Source: Spirochaeta cellobiosiphila DSM 17781 (lineage in GTDB: Bacteria > Spirochaetota > Spirochaetia > DSM-17781). Taken from it: a stretch of DNA of 64,000 nt. The stretch is taken from contig NZ_KE384556.1 of NCBI RefSeq assembly GCF_000426705.1, positions 242,876-306,875 on the forward strand, read 5' to 3'. Positions 54,278 to 63,495 of the stretch are shown piece by piece. The position numbers were made by a program, and so were the translations under genes. How positions within the stretch are numbered: the first letter of the stretch is position 1; each line of letters begins with the position of its first letter. The notes below the pieces were generated by a model. The model did not search any database, had not been told where the DNA came from, and saw nothing but the letters and a program-made list of their open reading frames with translations.

Positions 54278-54750
54278 TCTCTATCTTTTCTAATTTGCAC
54301 ATACGTATTGTATGTTACCTGGGCTATGAGGACATTAAATATAGAACCTAAGAGCAAAAAGGGAATAAGTCCAATAACTCCTGAAAATCCTGCCATAGGA
54401 TACATGACAAATGCGGATAAGATACCATTACAAATTATTACAATGATACAAGCGATTACTTTCCCAACCTTCTTATTTAAATATCTGAATAAGACAGCCC
54501 AGAGGATCATTAATACAGCAATTATAATATGAGTAGGAAGTCCCAAGGGAAAACCAACTAGTCCAGAAGTGAACAGATGTCCTAATCCAATTATGGAAAT
54601 ACCATATCCATATCCGAAAGCAAGACTGGCAAAATAACCAGGCCCGGAATCTAAACCAATTGTGCCTATTGGACTAGGGATTTTTATCATCGCTCCCATT
54701 CCTGATAAGGCAATGAAAACAATAATATAAGCCAATTGACGTACTTTCAT
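54268..54750 (-). CDS. cblT: ECF transporter S component, CblT-like (alpha-ribazole/cobalamin lower ligand)
   Basis: A small six-helix membrane protein (160 residues) beginning MKVRQLAYIIVFIALSGMGA. The segment IKIPSPIGTIGLDSGPGYF (residues 23-41) followed by LGHLFTSGLVGFPLGLPTH resembles, from memory, the S components named CblT, predicted to import dimethylbenzimidazole or alpha-ribazole. Its ATG overlaps the PurM-like gene (ATGA), a likely alpha-ribazole kinase, which strengthens the assignment. Other S components (thiamine precursor, riboflavin) are alternatives. The gene order S-A-T with dedicated ATPases marks a group-I ECF system. Confidence 0.65.
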   Translation of the reverse strand: MKVRQLAYIIVFIALSGMGAMIKIPSPIGTIGLDSGPGYFASLAFGYGYGISIIGLGHLFTSGLVGFPLGLPTHIIIAVLMILWAVLFRYLNKKVGKVIACIIVIICNGILSAFVMYPMAGFSGVIGLIPFLLLGSIFNVLIAQVTYNTYVQIRKDREWD

Positions 54751-55484
54751 CTCTCTTTATCCTTTATTCGACCAATTAGGAGACTCTTTTTTTCTAGGGT
54801 TTTATCTGTTAATAATTCAGAAGTAATACAAATAGAGCAAGTAGAAGGGCCACCGGATTTGTTCAGATCTACGGTTATATTATCGTTATAAATGATTTGC
54901 TGATTATAGGATCTAAGTAAATCCCTTAATTCGCCCTTAATACCTTTTGACCCAACAGGAACAATCTCTTTACATATATCGGAGTTTAGGATCTTCCAAC
55001 ACTCATGATAATCAAATAGATCATCAATATGCTCTATAACTTCATCACCAACGAAGGGCTCACCTAAAATATAAACAAAGTCCCCATCTATAGCTGGAGA
55101 AATCTTAATACCATTTTTGCTTATATAACCAGTCAAAGTAATACCAATAGAGGTTTGTTTGGTGGGGAAATTTTTTTCTGTGCTCATCACATAAGGTACG
55201 TTTTCTCTACCAAACTTCTGCAACTCATTTTTACAGCCCTTATAGACCTGTTTACCAGTGGAATTCCATTCACAACCCAAAGTTAAGGATAGCCCGGTCA
55301 ACTCCGCACCAATTGTTAAGAGCTCAAATAAACAGACTCTCATAGCCATACAACCAACGATATACGGATCTACCCTAATAATATCCAGCTCTTTACTTCC
55401 AACAGAGGAAGAAGAGTCGCAAACTAGAACTTGATACTTACTATCTTTATTTTCTATGAATAAGACATCTCTATGATCGTACAT
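54747..55484 (-). CDS. cblS: PurM/AIR-synthase-like protein, candidate alpha-ribazole kinase CblS
   Basis: The protein (245 residues) belongs to the PurM/ThiL-like ATP-binding superfamily. DSSSSVGSKELDIIRVDPYIVG near residue 23 contains the Asp/Ser/Gly start strand and second metal/phosphate region. GAELTGLSLTLGCEWN near 58 and TSIGITLTGYI near 112 follow the usual order. Such proteins include CblS, reported in Listeria and Geobacillus as the kinase turning alpha-ribazole into its 5'-phosphate. Coupling to a CblT-like S component supports this. It could instead be another small-molecule kinase. A terminator ends gnd just upstream. Confidence 0.6.
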   Translation of the reverse strand: MYDHRDVLFIENKDSKYQVLVCDSSSSVGSKELDIIRVDPYIVGCMAMRVCLFELLTIGAELTGLSLTLGCEWNSTGKQVYKGCKNELQKFGRENVPYVMSTEKNFPTKQTSIGITLTGYISKNGIKISPAIDGDFVYILGEPFVGDEVIEHIDDLFDYHECWKILNSDICKEIVPVGSKGIKGELRDLLRSYNQQIIYNDNITVDLNKSGGPSTCSICITSELLTDKTLEKKSLLIGRIKDKER

Positions 55485-55496
55485 ATGACCCCATTA

Positions 55497-55537
55497 TAAA
55501 AAATCCCCATAATTATATAAACACAATCACGGGGATT
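55497..55537 (-). terminator. Intrinsic terminator after gnd
   Basis: On the minus strand AATCCCC pairs with GGGGATT across a loop of about 22 bases and runs into TTTTTTA. The tail overlaps a TATAAT (55493-55498) eight bases before the cblS ATG that may serve as its -10 element, though no clear -35 accompanies it. Confidence 0.75.
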
Positions 55538-55556
55538 ATAATAACTTAGGTACTAA

Positions 55557-57011
55557 TTATACATCATATGTAGAGGAAGAAACATTCCCGCCTTTACCAG
55601 TCCAATTTGTATGGAAAAATTGCCCTCTAGGCTTATCTAACCTTTCATAAGTGTGAGCACCGAAGTAATCACGTTGTGCTTGTAATAAATTAGCAGGAAG
55701 TCGTTCTGAACGATAACCATCGAAGAAAGCCAGGGAAGTACTTAAAGTCGGAACTGGGATTCCCAACTCTACTGCTTTCGCTACAACTCTTCGCAGTGCG
55801 CCTTGAGATTCTAGAACAACATCTTTGAAGTAATCATCAAGTAAAAGACTTTTCAGTTCAGGATTTTTATCATAAGCTTCTTTTATTTTACCAAGGAAAG
55901 CTGAACGGATAATACACCCTCCTCTCCACATTAATGCGATAGAACCATAATTCAAAGTCCAGCTATTTTCTTTAGCCGCTTCTCTCATCAACATAAAACC
56001 TTGTGTATAAGAAATGATTTTCGCAAATAATAAGGCTTTTTCAATATCATTTACAAAGCTTTGCTTGTCACCTTCGAATTTTACTCCAGGTCCAGAAAGT
56101 ATTTTTGATGCTTCCAGGCGTTCGTCTTTGATCGCAGATAAACATCTGGCAAAAACAGCCTCGCCTATAAGAGTTACAGGAACACCGAGGTCTAAAGCCG
56201 ATATGCCTGTCCACTTTCCCGTTCCCTTTTGTCCGGCAGAATCTAAAATCTTTTCAACAAGGTAGACACCGTCTTCATCTTTAAAGTTGAGGATGTCCCT
56301 TGTTATTTCTATCAAATAACTATCTAAAGGTCCTTCATTCCATTTTGAAAATATTTCATGCATTTCAGGATAACTAAAACCTAAACCATCCTTTAACAAT
56401 TGGTAGGCTTCACCGATTAACTGCATATCTCCATATTCGATCCCATTATGTACCATTTTGACATAATGCCCGGATCCATCATTGCCAACCCAGTCACAAC
56501 AGGCCTCGTTAGTTTCAGTTTTCGCACTAATGTCCTGAAATATATCTTTGATAGCAGGCCAAGCTTTCTCATTACCACCTGGCATAATAGAAGGCCCACG
56601 TCTGGCACCCTCTTCACCACCAGAAACTCCCGCTCCTATAAACAATATTCCTTTTTCTGCTAAAGTTTTGGCTCTTCTATTTGAATCTGGGAAATGACTA
56701 TTTCCACCATCTATAATGATATCTCCCTCTTCTAAGAAAGGAAGAACCTGTTCAATGAAATGATCCACAACCTCACCGGCTTTAACCATCAGCATCACTC
56801 TTCTTGGTCTTTTAAGCATGCTGACTAATTCTTCTATAGTTTGGGTTCCATAAATGGTATCGCGACCTTTAGCTGGACCTTCAATGAAGTCCGTCATTTT
56901 TTGAACTGTTCGATTATATACAGCTACGCCATATCCATTATCATTCATATTGAGAACTAGGTTTTGCCCCATAACAGCTAAACCTATTAAACCAATATCT
57001 GCCTTAGACAT
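55557..57011 (-). CDS. gnd: 6-phosphogluconate dehydrogenase (decarboxylating)
   Basis: Gnd converts 6-phosphogluconate to ribulose-5-phosphate in the pentose phosphate pathway, producing NADPH. The start is IGLIGLAVMGQNLVLNMND (the GxAxMG nucleotide motif). IIDGGNSHFPDSNRRA (near 103), GVSGGEEGARRGPSIMPGG (near 129) with substrate Lys region GHYVKMVHNGIEYGDMQ (near 182), and the C-terminal RAQRDYFGAHTYER-like tail are all present. The length of 484 is typical of the long, homodimeric form. It is a single-gene unit with its own terminator, divergent from the SDR gene. Confidence 0.96.
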   Translation of the reverse strand: MSKADIGLIGLAVMGQNLVLNMNDNGYGVAVYNRTVQKMTDFIEGPAKGRDTIYGTQTIEELVSMLKRPRRVMLMVKAGEVVDHFIEQVLPFLEEGDIIIDGGNSHFPDSNRRAKTLAEKGILFIGAGVSGGEEGARRGPSIMPGGNEKAWPAIKDIFQDISAKTETNEACCDWVGNDGSGHYVKMVHNGIEYGDMQLIGEAYQLLKDGLGFSYPEMHEIFSKWNEGPLDSYLIEITRDILNFKDEDGVYLVEKILDSAGQKGTGKWTGISALDLGVPVTLIGEAVFARCLSAIKDERLEASKILSGPGVKFEGDKQSFVNDIEKALLFAKIISYTQGFMLMREAAKENSWTLNYGSIALMWRGGCIIRSAFLGKIKEAYDKNPELKSLLLDDYFKDVVLESQGALRRVVAKAVELGIPVPTLSTSLAFFDGYRSERLPANLLQAQRDYFGAHTYERLDKPRGQFFHTNWTGKGGNVSSSTYDV

Positions 57012-57178
57012 ATATTCTCCTCTTTACGCTCTAATGAGACGAAGTAATTCGTTACCAATTTCTTAATAATAAAGATAGGAAAAAAAAACTAACCTGTCCA
57101 CTTATTGATTGAAAGAGTTGTTCATTGACATTTAAAAGATTTCCTAAAGATAATATTCTGAATAAAAAGGAGGATATC

Positions 57179-57988
57179 ATGTCCAGATTTGATAACCAGA
57201 TAATCGTAATCACAGGTGGAACAGGGGCTATTGGATCTAGTTTTGTCAAAGCTTTTGTTAAAGAAAGAGCTAAAGTTGTTGTATTAGGTAGAGGGAAAAC
57301 AGTACCTATTGAAAAAGCTATTGATACAATAAAATCAGAAATTGTTGAAGACTTACATCCTCTCCTATGGGGTATTGCTTGCGATGTTTCCGATGAAAAG
57401 GATGTAGCTTCAATGCTTCAAACAGTAGAAAAGAAATGGGGAACACCAGACATCTTAATTAATGCAGCAGGAGGAAATAAAGGGAAATCAAACTTCATTG
57501 ATGTTGATATTGAGACCTTTAAAGAAGTACTGGAAATGAATTTATTAGGTGGTTTGGTAGTTCCTTCCAAGCTGATATCTAAACTATGGATTGATAAGAA
57601 AATGGAAGGCACCATTATCAATGTAGCCTCAGTCGCCTCCTATCTTCCTCTCACTGGTGTTTGGGCTTATGATGCCTCCAAAGCTGGTGTTATGAATTTA
57701 ACAGCAGGATTGGCTAATGAATTAGCCCAATATAAAATTCGTGTAAACGGTATCTGCCCTGGATTTTATATTGGCCATCAGAATAGAGATCTACTGTATT
57801 CTGATTATAGTAAAGGGGAGCTCAGTCAAAGAGGTAAAGATGTTATTGCTCATACCCCTTTTGGTAGATTTGGGCAAGTTGAAGAATTAAATGGAACTCT
57901 TTTGTATTTGGCCGACAAGAGTCAGTCAGGTTTTGTGACTGGAGTGACAATACCCGTTGATGGTGGATATCTAATCAACAATATTTAG
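57179..57988 (+). CDS. SDR oxidoreductase, fructuronate reductase (mannonate oxidoreductase)-like
   Basis: A classical short-chain dehydrogenase: TGGTGAIGSSF near residue 13, NAAGGNKG near 95 (the double-glycine NGAGGN-type seen in SDR mannonate oxidoreductases), YDASKAG with catalytic Tyr/Lys near 166, and GICPGFYIGHQNRDLL with RGKDVIAHTPFGRFG. The last block is the strongest hint of the group that interconverts fructuronate and mannonate. The ATG at 57179 has GGAGG six bases upstream and is preferred over an upstream in-frame codon. The partner mannonate dehydratase is not in the window. The 3' end overlaps the glycerate kinase gene by four bases. Confidence 0.78.
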   Translation: MSRFDNQIIVITGGTGAIGSSFVKAFVKERAKVVVLGRGKTVPIEKAIDTIKSEIVEDLHPLLWGIACDVSDEKDVASMLQTVEKKWGTPDILINAAGGNKGKSNFIDVDIETFKEVLEMNLLGGLVVPSKLISKLWIDKKMEGTIINVASVASYLPLTGVWAYDASKAGVMNLTAGLANELAQYKIRVNGICPGFYIGHQNRDLLYSDYSKGELSQRGKDVIAHTPFGRFGQVEELNGTLLYLADKSQSGFVTGVTIPVDGGYLINNI

Positions 57989-59331
57989 ACCACGAGACAG
58001 ATCTGAATATCACATACATTTGTTAATGTTGGACCTGTATGAAGTAAGGATTCCAATAGTTCTAATGCTTTGTTAGAATTATTATCTCTGAGGTATTTGT
58101 ACAGGTCTAACTTTTGATATATGACATCCTCTAAATCCTTAGAACATACAATACCGCCAGCGTCCTCCGTTGGTCCATCAGTTCCATCACTTGCCCCGGA
58201 CAAAAAGTAGACATCTTCTATGTAATCATCTTTTAAAGCATTGAGAAAAGCCAGAGCCATTTCCTGATTTCTCCCCCCTACCCCCTGACCTTTTATAGTC
58301 ACAGTTGATTCTCCCCCTGCTATTAATACCACAGGAGAAGGATGGGGAATGGAGTACGCTCTAATGCTTTTAGCAATAGAATGAAATACATTTGCTATTT
58401 CTCTCGCTTCCCCCTTCAAGTGGGAAGTCAAAGACAATACAGAGAACCCTCGTTGCTCTGCTTGTTCTTTGACTTCTGTTAATAATGTATAATTAGTCCC
58501 TATTAGAATATTGGTCACTTTTTCAAAACATTGATGGTTAAACTTTGGAGTTTCAGGAAATAGCCCCTCTGCCCCTTTAATGAACAGAGACATTACATTA
58601 GCACCTAATGGGAGATCATACTTTTCTAGGATAGATAAACAATCTTTATAGGTAGACGGATCAGGTACAGTGATTCCACTCCCTATAATGGAAAGATCAT
58701 TTGATATCACATCAGATAAAGTAAGGGTTAGACAAGAAGCAGGAAATAGCATCTCCATTAGCCGTCCTCCCTTTACATTACTTAAGTGCTTACGGATTTG
58801 ATTGATTTCCTCTATGGGGGCCCCACAGTCAAGCAATTTTTGAGTTGTATCCATAATATCACTAAGACTTAGAGTAATATCTTCATTACAAAAAGGGGAT
58901 GTTAACAAAGCAGAAGCCCCCCCAGATAAGAGAACAATGACCAAATCAGTTTCACAGGTTCCTTCCAACAGGGCTCTGACCCGTTGAGAAGCAACCAAAC
59001 TATTCTCATTAGGAATGGGATGACCAGCTTCGATATAGGGTGACTTTAAACCTTGAATAGTATGATTTTTTTTTGTTATGACAAGAGAATCACTTATCCT
59101 CTTGCCTAAGAGTTCTTCCATAGCAAGAGTCATAGAGGACGCCGCCTTACCAATTCCCAGTAGTATAATGCGATCAAAATTATTTAAAGATATATGTGAG
59201 TCTTTACCTGTATGATCAAGTAAATTAAGTTCATCATTTGTAAGATGACATCGACTTTTAATTAAAGAATATGGGTCTACAGATTCTAATGATTTTTTAA
59301 ATAATGATTCTAATTCTAGTTTGTAGGACAA
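57985..59331 (-). CDS. Glycerate 2-kinase (GckA/MOFRL family)
   Basis: A two-domain kinase of the DUF4147 plus MOFRL kind that phosphorylates D-glycerate to 2-phosphoglycerate. The N-terminal domain contains ILLGIGKAASSMTLAMEE near residue 54, GHPIPNENS near 108, and LLSGGASALL near 134. The MOFRL domain contains VLIAGGESTVT and GVGGRNQEMALAFLNAL, then SGASDGTDGPTEDAGG near 378, all conserved. Length 448 is normal. It may channel glycerate from uronate, glycolate or sugar-acid breakdown to glycolysis. It converges on the SDR gene. Confidence 0.92.
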   Translation of the reverse strand: MSYKLELESLFKKSLESVDPYSLIKSRCHLTNDELNLLDHTGKDSHISLNNFDRIILLGIGKAASSMTLAMEELLGKRISDSLVITKKNHTIQGLKSPYIEAGHPIPNENSLVASQRVRALLEGTCETDLVIVLLSGGASALLTSPFCNEDITLSLSDIMDTTQKLLDCGAPIEEINQIRKHLSNVKGGRLMEMLFPASCLTLTLSDVISNDLSIIGSGITVPDPSTYKDCLSILEKYDLPLGANVMSLFIKGAEGLFPETPKFNHQCFEKVTNILIGTNYTLLTEVKEQAEQRGFSVLSLTSHLKGEAREIANVFHSIAKSIRAYSIPHPSPVVLIAGGESTVTIKGQGVGGRNQEMALAFLNALKDDYIEDVYFLSGASDGTDGPTEDAGGIVCSKDLEDVIYQKLDLYKYLRDNNSNKALELLESLLHTGPTLTNVCDIQICLVV

Positions 59332-59431
59332 ATTATCCTCCTACAAGCATTATAAATAAAATACCGTGGATATGCAATTTAAGAATATTGTTGGAATGTT
59401 TGTCTATTAATACCTATCAAAAAAGATGAAT

Positions 59432-59480
59432 CTAAATAAAAGGGTCGCTACAAATGAAATGATACTGTTGTAACAACCCT
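59432..59480 (-). terminator. Intrinsic terminator of the CUT2 transporter operon
   Basis: On the minus strand a 13-bp stem (AGGGTTGTTACAA with TTGTAGCGACCCT, two G-U pairs) closes on a 14-base loop and is followed by TTTATTTAG. It begins 12 bases after the permease stop. Confidence 0.85.
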
Positions 59481-59492
59481 CCTATATAACTT

Positions 59493-60668
59493 CTAGTTAC
59501 TTTGACTTTTCTTTTTAGCAAGAACATCAAAAAAGACAGCAAGAAGAAGAACTAAACCTTTGATAGCCTGCTGCCAATCAACACTTACGCCCATAATAGA
59601 CATTCCGTTATTTAAAACGCCCATTACAAGACCGCCGACAATAGCACCTATGATAGTACCAATACCACCGGATGCAGAAGCACCCCCTATAAAACATGAG
59701 GCTATAGCATCTAGTTCAAACATATTACCAGCTTTTGGGGTTGCTGCATTTAGTCGTCCAGCAACTACTAAACCTGTTAAGGCGGAGAGCAGGCCCATAT
59801 TGGTGTAAACTAAGAACATAACTCTTTTCGTCTTCACACCGGATAACTTTGCGGCTTTTTCATTTCCCCCGAGAGCATAAACATGACGGCCAAAAACAGT
59901 TCTCTGTGTGATAAAAGAATAAACAGCGACCAGAAAGATAAGTAAGATAAGAACAATAGGAATACCGTTATACTGAGCTAAGCTAATACTAAGAAGATTG
60001 ATAGCTACAACCATGATTGCTAATTTTACAAACTCAATCCAAAACGGAACAACATCAAAGCCATACTTAACTTTACTACTACGTCTATTAAGGCTCATCA
60101 AGACCACAATAACAGATGCTACTATTCCTAATATGACAGCGACCGCATTAAGACCAAATATCTCAAAATTGTTCCCTGGCAAATAACCAGCAGCAATAGA
60201 TTGAAAACTCTTTTCAAATGGAGACTTGGTTTGTCCTTTAAGGATTACCATCGTTAGTCCACGCCAAATAAGCATACCTGCTAGTGTTACTATAAAAGCA
60301 GGTATTCGCATATAGGCAATAAAGTAACCATGAAAAGCACCTACTAAAATACCTATAATCAACGCAAAACCGATTGTCATACCGACAGGAAGCCCCCAGT
60401 CCACCATCATAATAGCAGAAATCGCCCCAACAAAAGCTACAACAGACCCTACTGAGAGATCAATATTACCAGTCAATATACAAAGAAGCATACCAGTTGC
60501 CAGTATAAGGACATAAGCGTTTTGAAGAACGATATTATTGATATTCATAGGGCGAAACAGGATTCCACCAGTTAATGACTGAAATAAAAGCATTATGAAT
60601 ATGAGAGCCAAGACCATTCCATTTTGTCTCATATTATTCTTGAAATAATTACTCAACTGATTCATCAA
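59493..60668 (-). CDS. gguB: Sugar ABC permease, XylH/GguB-like (CUT2)
   Basis: An integral membrane permease of the CUT2 (ribose/xylose) class, 391 residues, with about ten to twelve helices. The family stretches [19 protein letters not shown] (near 64), GIVVGAFHGY-like [27 protein letters not shown] (split; near 105), and [30 protein letters not shown] (near 260) are clear. The long form with an extra middle segment matches XylH/GguB rather than RbsC. Its start overlaps the ATPase stop by four bases. It is the last gene of a binding protein-ATPase-permease operon. Confidence 0.92.
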   Translation of the reverse strand: MMNQLSNYFKNNMRQNGMVLALIFIMLLFQSLTGGILFRPMNINNIVLQNAYVLILATGMLLCILTGNIDLSVGSVVAFVGAISAIMMVDWGLPVGMTIGFALIIGILVGAFHGYFIAYMRIPAFIVTLAGMLIWRGLTMVILKGQTKSPFEKSFQSIAAGYLPGNNFEIFGLNAVAVILGIVASVIVVLMSLNRRSSKVKYGFDVVPFWIEFVKLAIMVVAINLLSISLAQYNGIPIVLILLIFLVAVYSFITQRTVFGRHVYALGGNEKAAKLSGVKTKRVMFLVYTNMGLLSALTGLVVAGRLNAATPKAGNMFELDAIASCFIGGASASGGIGTIIGAIVGGLVMGVLNNGMSIMGVSVDWQQAIKGLVLLLAVFFDVLAKKKSQSN

Positions 60669-62221
60669 ACATACTCCTTGAAAGTTTTAGATTGTTTTTG
60701 GTGATTCATGATTGTTTTCATAATTGCCTCTTGACTAGCGTATCTTCGCTCAAGACAACCGGCAATCTCACCATCATTAACAACATAAATGCGATCACAC
60801 ATACCAAGAAGTTCTGGCATCTCCGAACTGATAATAAGGATTCCTTTTCCTTCAGATGCTAACTCATTAATGATAGTATAGATCTCATATTTGGCCCCTA
60901 CATCAATTCCCCTTGTAGGCTCATCAAGCACAAGTACATCTGGAGCTGACATCAACCATTTACTCAATACAACTTTCTGCTGATTTCCTCCTGATAAACT
61001 ATCCACAACCTGATCTAAACCAGTTGAACGAACGGCAAGTTTATTTCTATATTTTTCTGCTTCAAGAATCTCTAAATTAGGATTAATAACTTTAAATCGA
61101 CTAATTTTATTTAAATTAGCCAGGGAGATATTCTTTTTAATATCATTAATGAGTACTAAACCATATTCCTTTCGATCCTCTGTGAGATAAATAAATCCAT
61201 TATCAATACATTTATTTACTGTACTTACATTTACCTCTTTCTCTTTAATAAATACTTTACCAGAATGTTTCTGACCGTAAGATTTACCAAACAAACTCAT
61301 GGCTATCTCTGTACGCCCGGCTCCCATTAATCCTGCAAAGCCAACAACTTCTCCTTTATTAATAGAAAAAGATACACTGTCAGCGACTTTTCTATTCTCA
61401 TGCTGAGGATGATAGACGGTCCAATTTTCAACTCTAAATATCTCGTCCCCAATAACATTATTCCGCTCTGGCCAACGATCGGTAATTTCTCTACCAACCA
61501 TACTCTTGATTATCCTGTCTTCAAGAAAACCACCATCCTGTTTATTCATGGTTTCAATAACTTTTCCATCACGAATAACTGTTATGTGGTCTGCTACTTT
61601 TTCAATTTCATTTAACTTATGTGTGATTAATATGGAAGTAACCCCTTCCTTTTTTAGTTCAATTAAAAGATCCAATAGATTATTTGATTCTTCATCATTT
61701 AGGGCAGCTGTAGGTTCGTCAAGAATAAGAAGCTTTACATCTTTTGATAAAGCTTTAGCTATTTCAACTAACTGTTGTTTTCCTACGCCAATATTCCCTA
61801 TTAGAGATGCGGGATTTTCTTCTAAACCAACTTTTTTTAATAATGTTTCTGCCTTCTGAGAAGTTTTATTCCAGTCAATAACGCCTTTATTTGCGTTTTC
61901 ATTTCCCAAAAAAATATTCTCAGCTATGGAAAGATAAGGAATTAAAGCCAGTTCCTGGTGAATAATTACTATACCAAGCTTTTCGGAGTCCTTAATATCC
62001 TTGAAAATACACTCATTACCGTCCAAAAATATTTGTCCATCAAAAGAACCATGTGGGTGGACTCCTGATAACACTTTCATTAATGTAGATTTTCCGGCTC
62101 CATTCTCACCTACAATGGCATGGATTTCCTGACTGATTACAGATAAACTTACTTCATGTAGAGCAGTCACACCGGCAAACTTTTTTGTAATGTTTCTCAT
62201 CTCTAATAAATTGTTTGCCAT
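60665..62221 (-). CDS. gguA: Sugar ABC ATPase, XylG/GguA-like (CUT2, two ATPase domains)
   Basis: This ATPase energises uptake of monosaccharides. Domain 1: Walker [13 protein letters not shown] near 38, signature [15 protein letters not shown], Walker [13 protein letters not shown]. Domain 2 (about 260-500): the usual CUT2 variant Walker A region [16 protein letters not shown], signature [16 protein letters not shown], Walker [15 protein letters not shown]. The second Walker A has Arg in place of Lys, which is normal in CUT2 proteins. Length 518 fits XylG/GguA. It lies 58 bases after the binding-protein gene, with a hairpin between. Confidence 0.93.
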   Translation of the reverse strand: MANNLLEMRNITKKFAGVTALHEVSLSVISQEIHAIVGENGAGKSTLMKVLSGVHPHGSFDGQIFLDGNECIFKDIKDSEKLGIVIIHQELALIPYLSIAENIFLGNENANKGVIDWNKTSQKAETLLKKVGLEENPASLIGNIGVGKQQLVEIAKALSKDVKLLILDEPTAALNDEESNNLLDLLIELKKEGVTSILITHKLNEIEKVADHITVIRDGKVIETMNKQDGGFLEDRIIKSMVGREITDRWPERNNVIGDEIFRVENWTVYHPQHENRKVADSVSFSINKGEVVGFAGLMGAGRTEIAMSLFGKSYGQKHSGKVFIKEKEVNVSTVNKCIDNGFIYLTEDRKEYGLVLINDIKKNISLANLNKISRFKVINPNLEILEAEKYRNKLAVRSTGLDQVVDSLSGGNQQKVVLSKWLMSAPDVLVLDEPTRGIDVGAKYEIYTIINELASEGKGILIISSEMPELLGMCDRIYVVNDGEIAGCLERRYASQEAIMKTIMNHQKQSKTFKEYV

Positions 62222-62240
62222 TTAATTACCCCAGACAAGA

Positions 62241-62263
62241 GGAGGATGTAGAAAACATCCTCC
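62241..62263 (-). terminator. Intercistronic hairpin between chvE-like and gguA-like genes
   Basis: GGAGGATG pairs perfectly with CATCCTCC around a seven-base loop. No T-run follows on the minus strand, so it more likely stabilises the binding-protein message or lowers read-through than acts as a full terminator. Confidence 0.6.
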
Positions 62264-62279
62264 CATTTAAATAAATACT

Positions 62280-63350
62280 CTACATTCCCAATTGAGCTTT
62301 GGTGTAATAACCAGAGTCAACCAATGCAGATTCCCAATTATTAATATCAACGGAAACAGGTTCTTCAAGATAAGAAGGAACGACTTTAACACCATTGTTA
62401 TAGGTTTTTGTGTCATTGATTTCAGGAGTTCCACCACTTAAAACAGCATCAACCATATCAGCAGCTCTTTTCGCAAGAGTTCTTGTATCTTTAAATACAG
62501 TTTGAGCCTGTTCACCAGCTAAGATAGATTTGACTGAAGGTATTTCAGCATCTTGTCCTGTTACTACAGGGATATCCTTTGTGGAACCATAACCAACAGA
62601 TTTAAGAGCTGACAAGATTCCAATGGACAAACCATCATAAGGAGAAAGTACAGCGTCAACATGTTTATCTGTATAATAAGCAGCTAATAAGTTATCCATT
62701 CTTTGTTGAGCGACAACCCCATCCCATCGAAGTGTGGCTACCTGATCAAAATTAGTTTGACCAGAAGGTATCACTAATTGACCTTTATCAACATAAGGTT
62801 GAAGAACACTCATGGCACCATCAAAGAAGTAATATGCATTAGTATCATCAGGAGAACCAGCAAATAATTCTATATTGTATGGACCTGAACCAGAGGCCAG
62901 TTCTAGTGCTTTAATGATATAGGATCCCTGTAGAACTCCAACTTTGAAATTGTCAAAGGTTGCATAATAACTTACATGTGGTGAGTTCACGATAAGTCTA
63001 TCGTAAGCTATAATCTTAACATCATTTTGAGCTGCTTGTTCTAAAACATTAAATAAAGCAGCCCCATCTATGGCAGCAATCACTAAGCAGTTAGCCCCTT
63101 TAACAATCATATTTTCAATCTGTGCAACCTGGGCATCAATATTATCTTCTGCATATTGAAGATCTACCTTATAACCACGCTCTTCAAGGATATCCTTCAT
63201 GTATCCACCATCTTGAATCCATCTTTGAGAGGATTGTGTGGGCATGGCAATTCCTACTATTTGTTCTCCTCCACCATCTTTCCCATTACATCCTGAAATG
63301 AGCAAGAGTACAGAAAATATCAGTATGACAATTCCTATAAATCTTTTCAT
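62280..63350 (-). CDS. chvE: Sugar-binding lipoprotein, ChvE-like (CUT2)
   Basis: A substrate-binding protein of the CUT2 system. The signal peptide ends in a lipobox, LISGC (Cys 21), so it is a lipoprotein, unlike the two CUT1 binding proteins in this window. The mature part is a type-I periplasmic fold starting [24 protein letters not shown], with [15 protein letters not shown] near 216 and [18 protein letters not shown] near 242. The latter is typical of ChvE/XylF proteins, which bind glucose, galactose, arabinose or xylose. AAGGAG precedes the ATG. First gene of the operon. Confidence 0.92.
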   Translation of the reverse strand: MKRFIGIVILIFSVLLLISGCNGKDGGGEQIVGIAMPTQSSQRWIQDGGYMKDILEERGYKVDLQYAEDNIDAQVAQIENMIVKGANCLVIAAIDGAALFNVLEQAAQNDVKIIAYDRLIVNSPHVSYYATFDNFKVGVLQGSYIIKALELASGSGPYNIELFAGSPDDTNAYYFFDGAMSVLQPYVDKGQLVIPSGQTNFDQVATLRWDGVVAQQRMDNLLAAYYTDKHVDAVLSPYDGLSIGILSALKSVGYGSTKDIPVVTGQDAEIPSVKSILAGEQAQTVFKDTRTLAKRAADMVDAVLSGGTPEINDTKTYNNGVKVVPSYLEEPVSVDINNWESALVDSGYYTKAQLGM

Positions 63351-63470
63351 ACTTTTCTCCTTTTGTTGATTTTCTCATGGGGGGCCGTACACGAAATCTG
63401 ATTAATATTTCACCCATGAAACTACATTCATGGTAAGTCGGGATTATAGGCCTGTCAATGAAAATGTGTT

Positions 63471-63478
63471 CGTTAACG
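63471..63478. promoter_or_regulatory. Possible LacI-type operator upstream of chvE
   Basis: CGTTAACG is a perfect palindrome, extended by matching T/A one base further out, about 120 bases before the chvE start. It lies just after the end of a LacI-like gene. Nearby, on the minus strand, are TTGACA and TATAAT elements at unhelpful spacing. An inverted repeat (CATGAA/TTCATG) lies at 63414-63431. Confidence 0.35.
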
Positions 63479-63495
63479 CATCAAACATAAAAGGA

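Noticed and set aside
55485-55556. Search for a cobalamin riboswitch upstream of the CblS/CblT operon.
   Set aside because: The gap is only 72 bases and is filled by the gnd terminator; there is no room for the conserved B12-box architecture.
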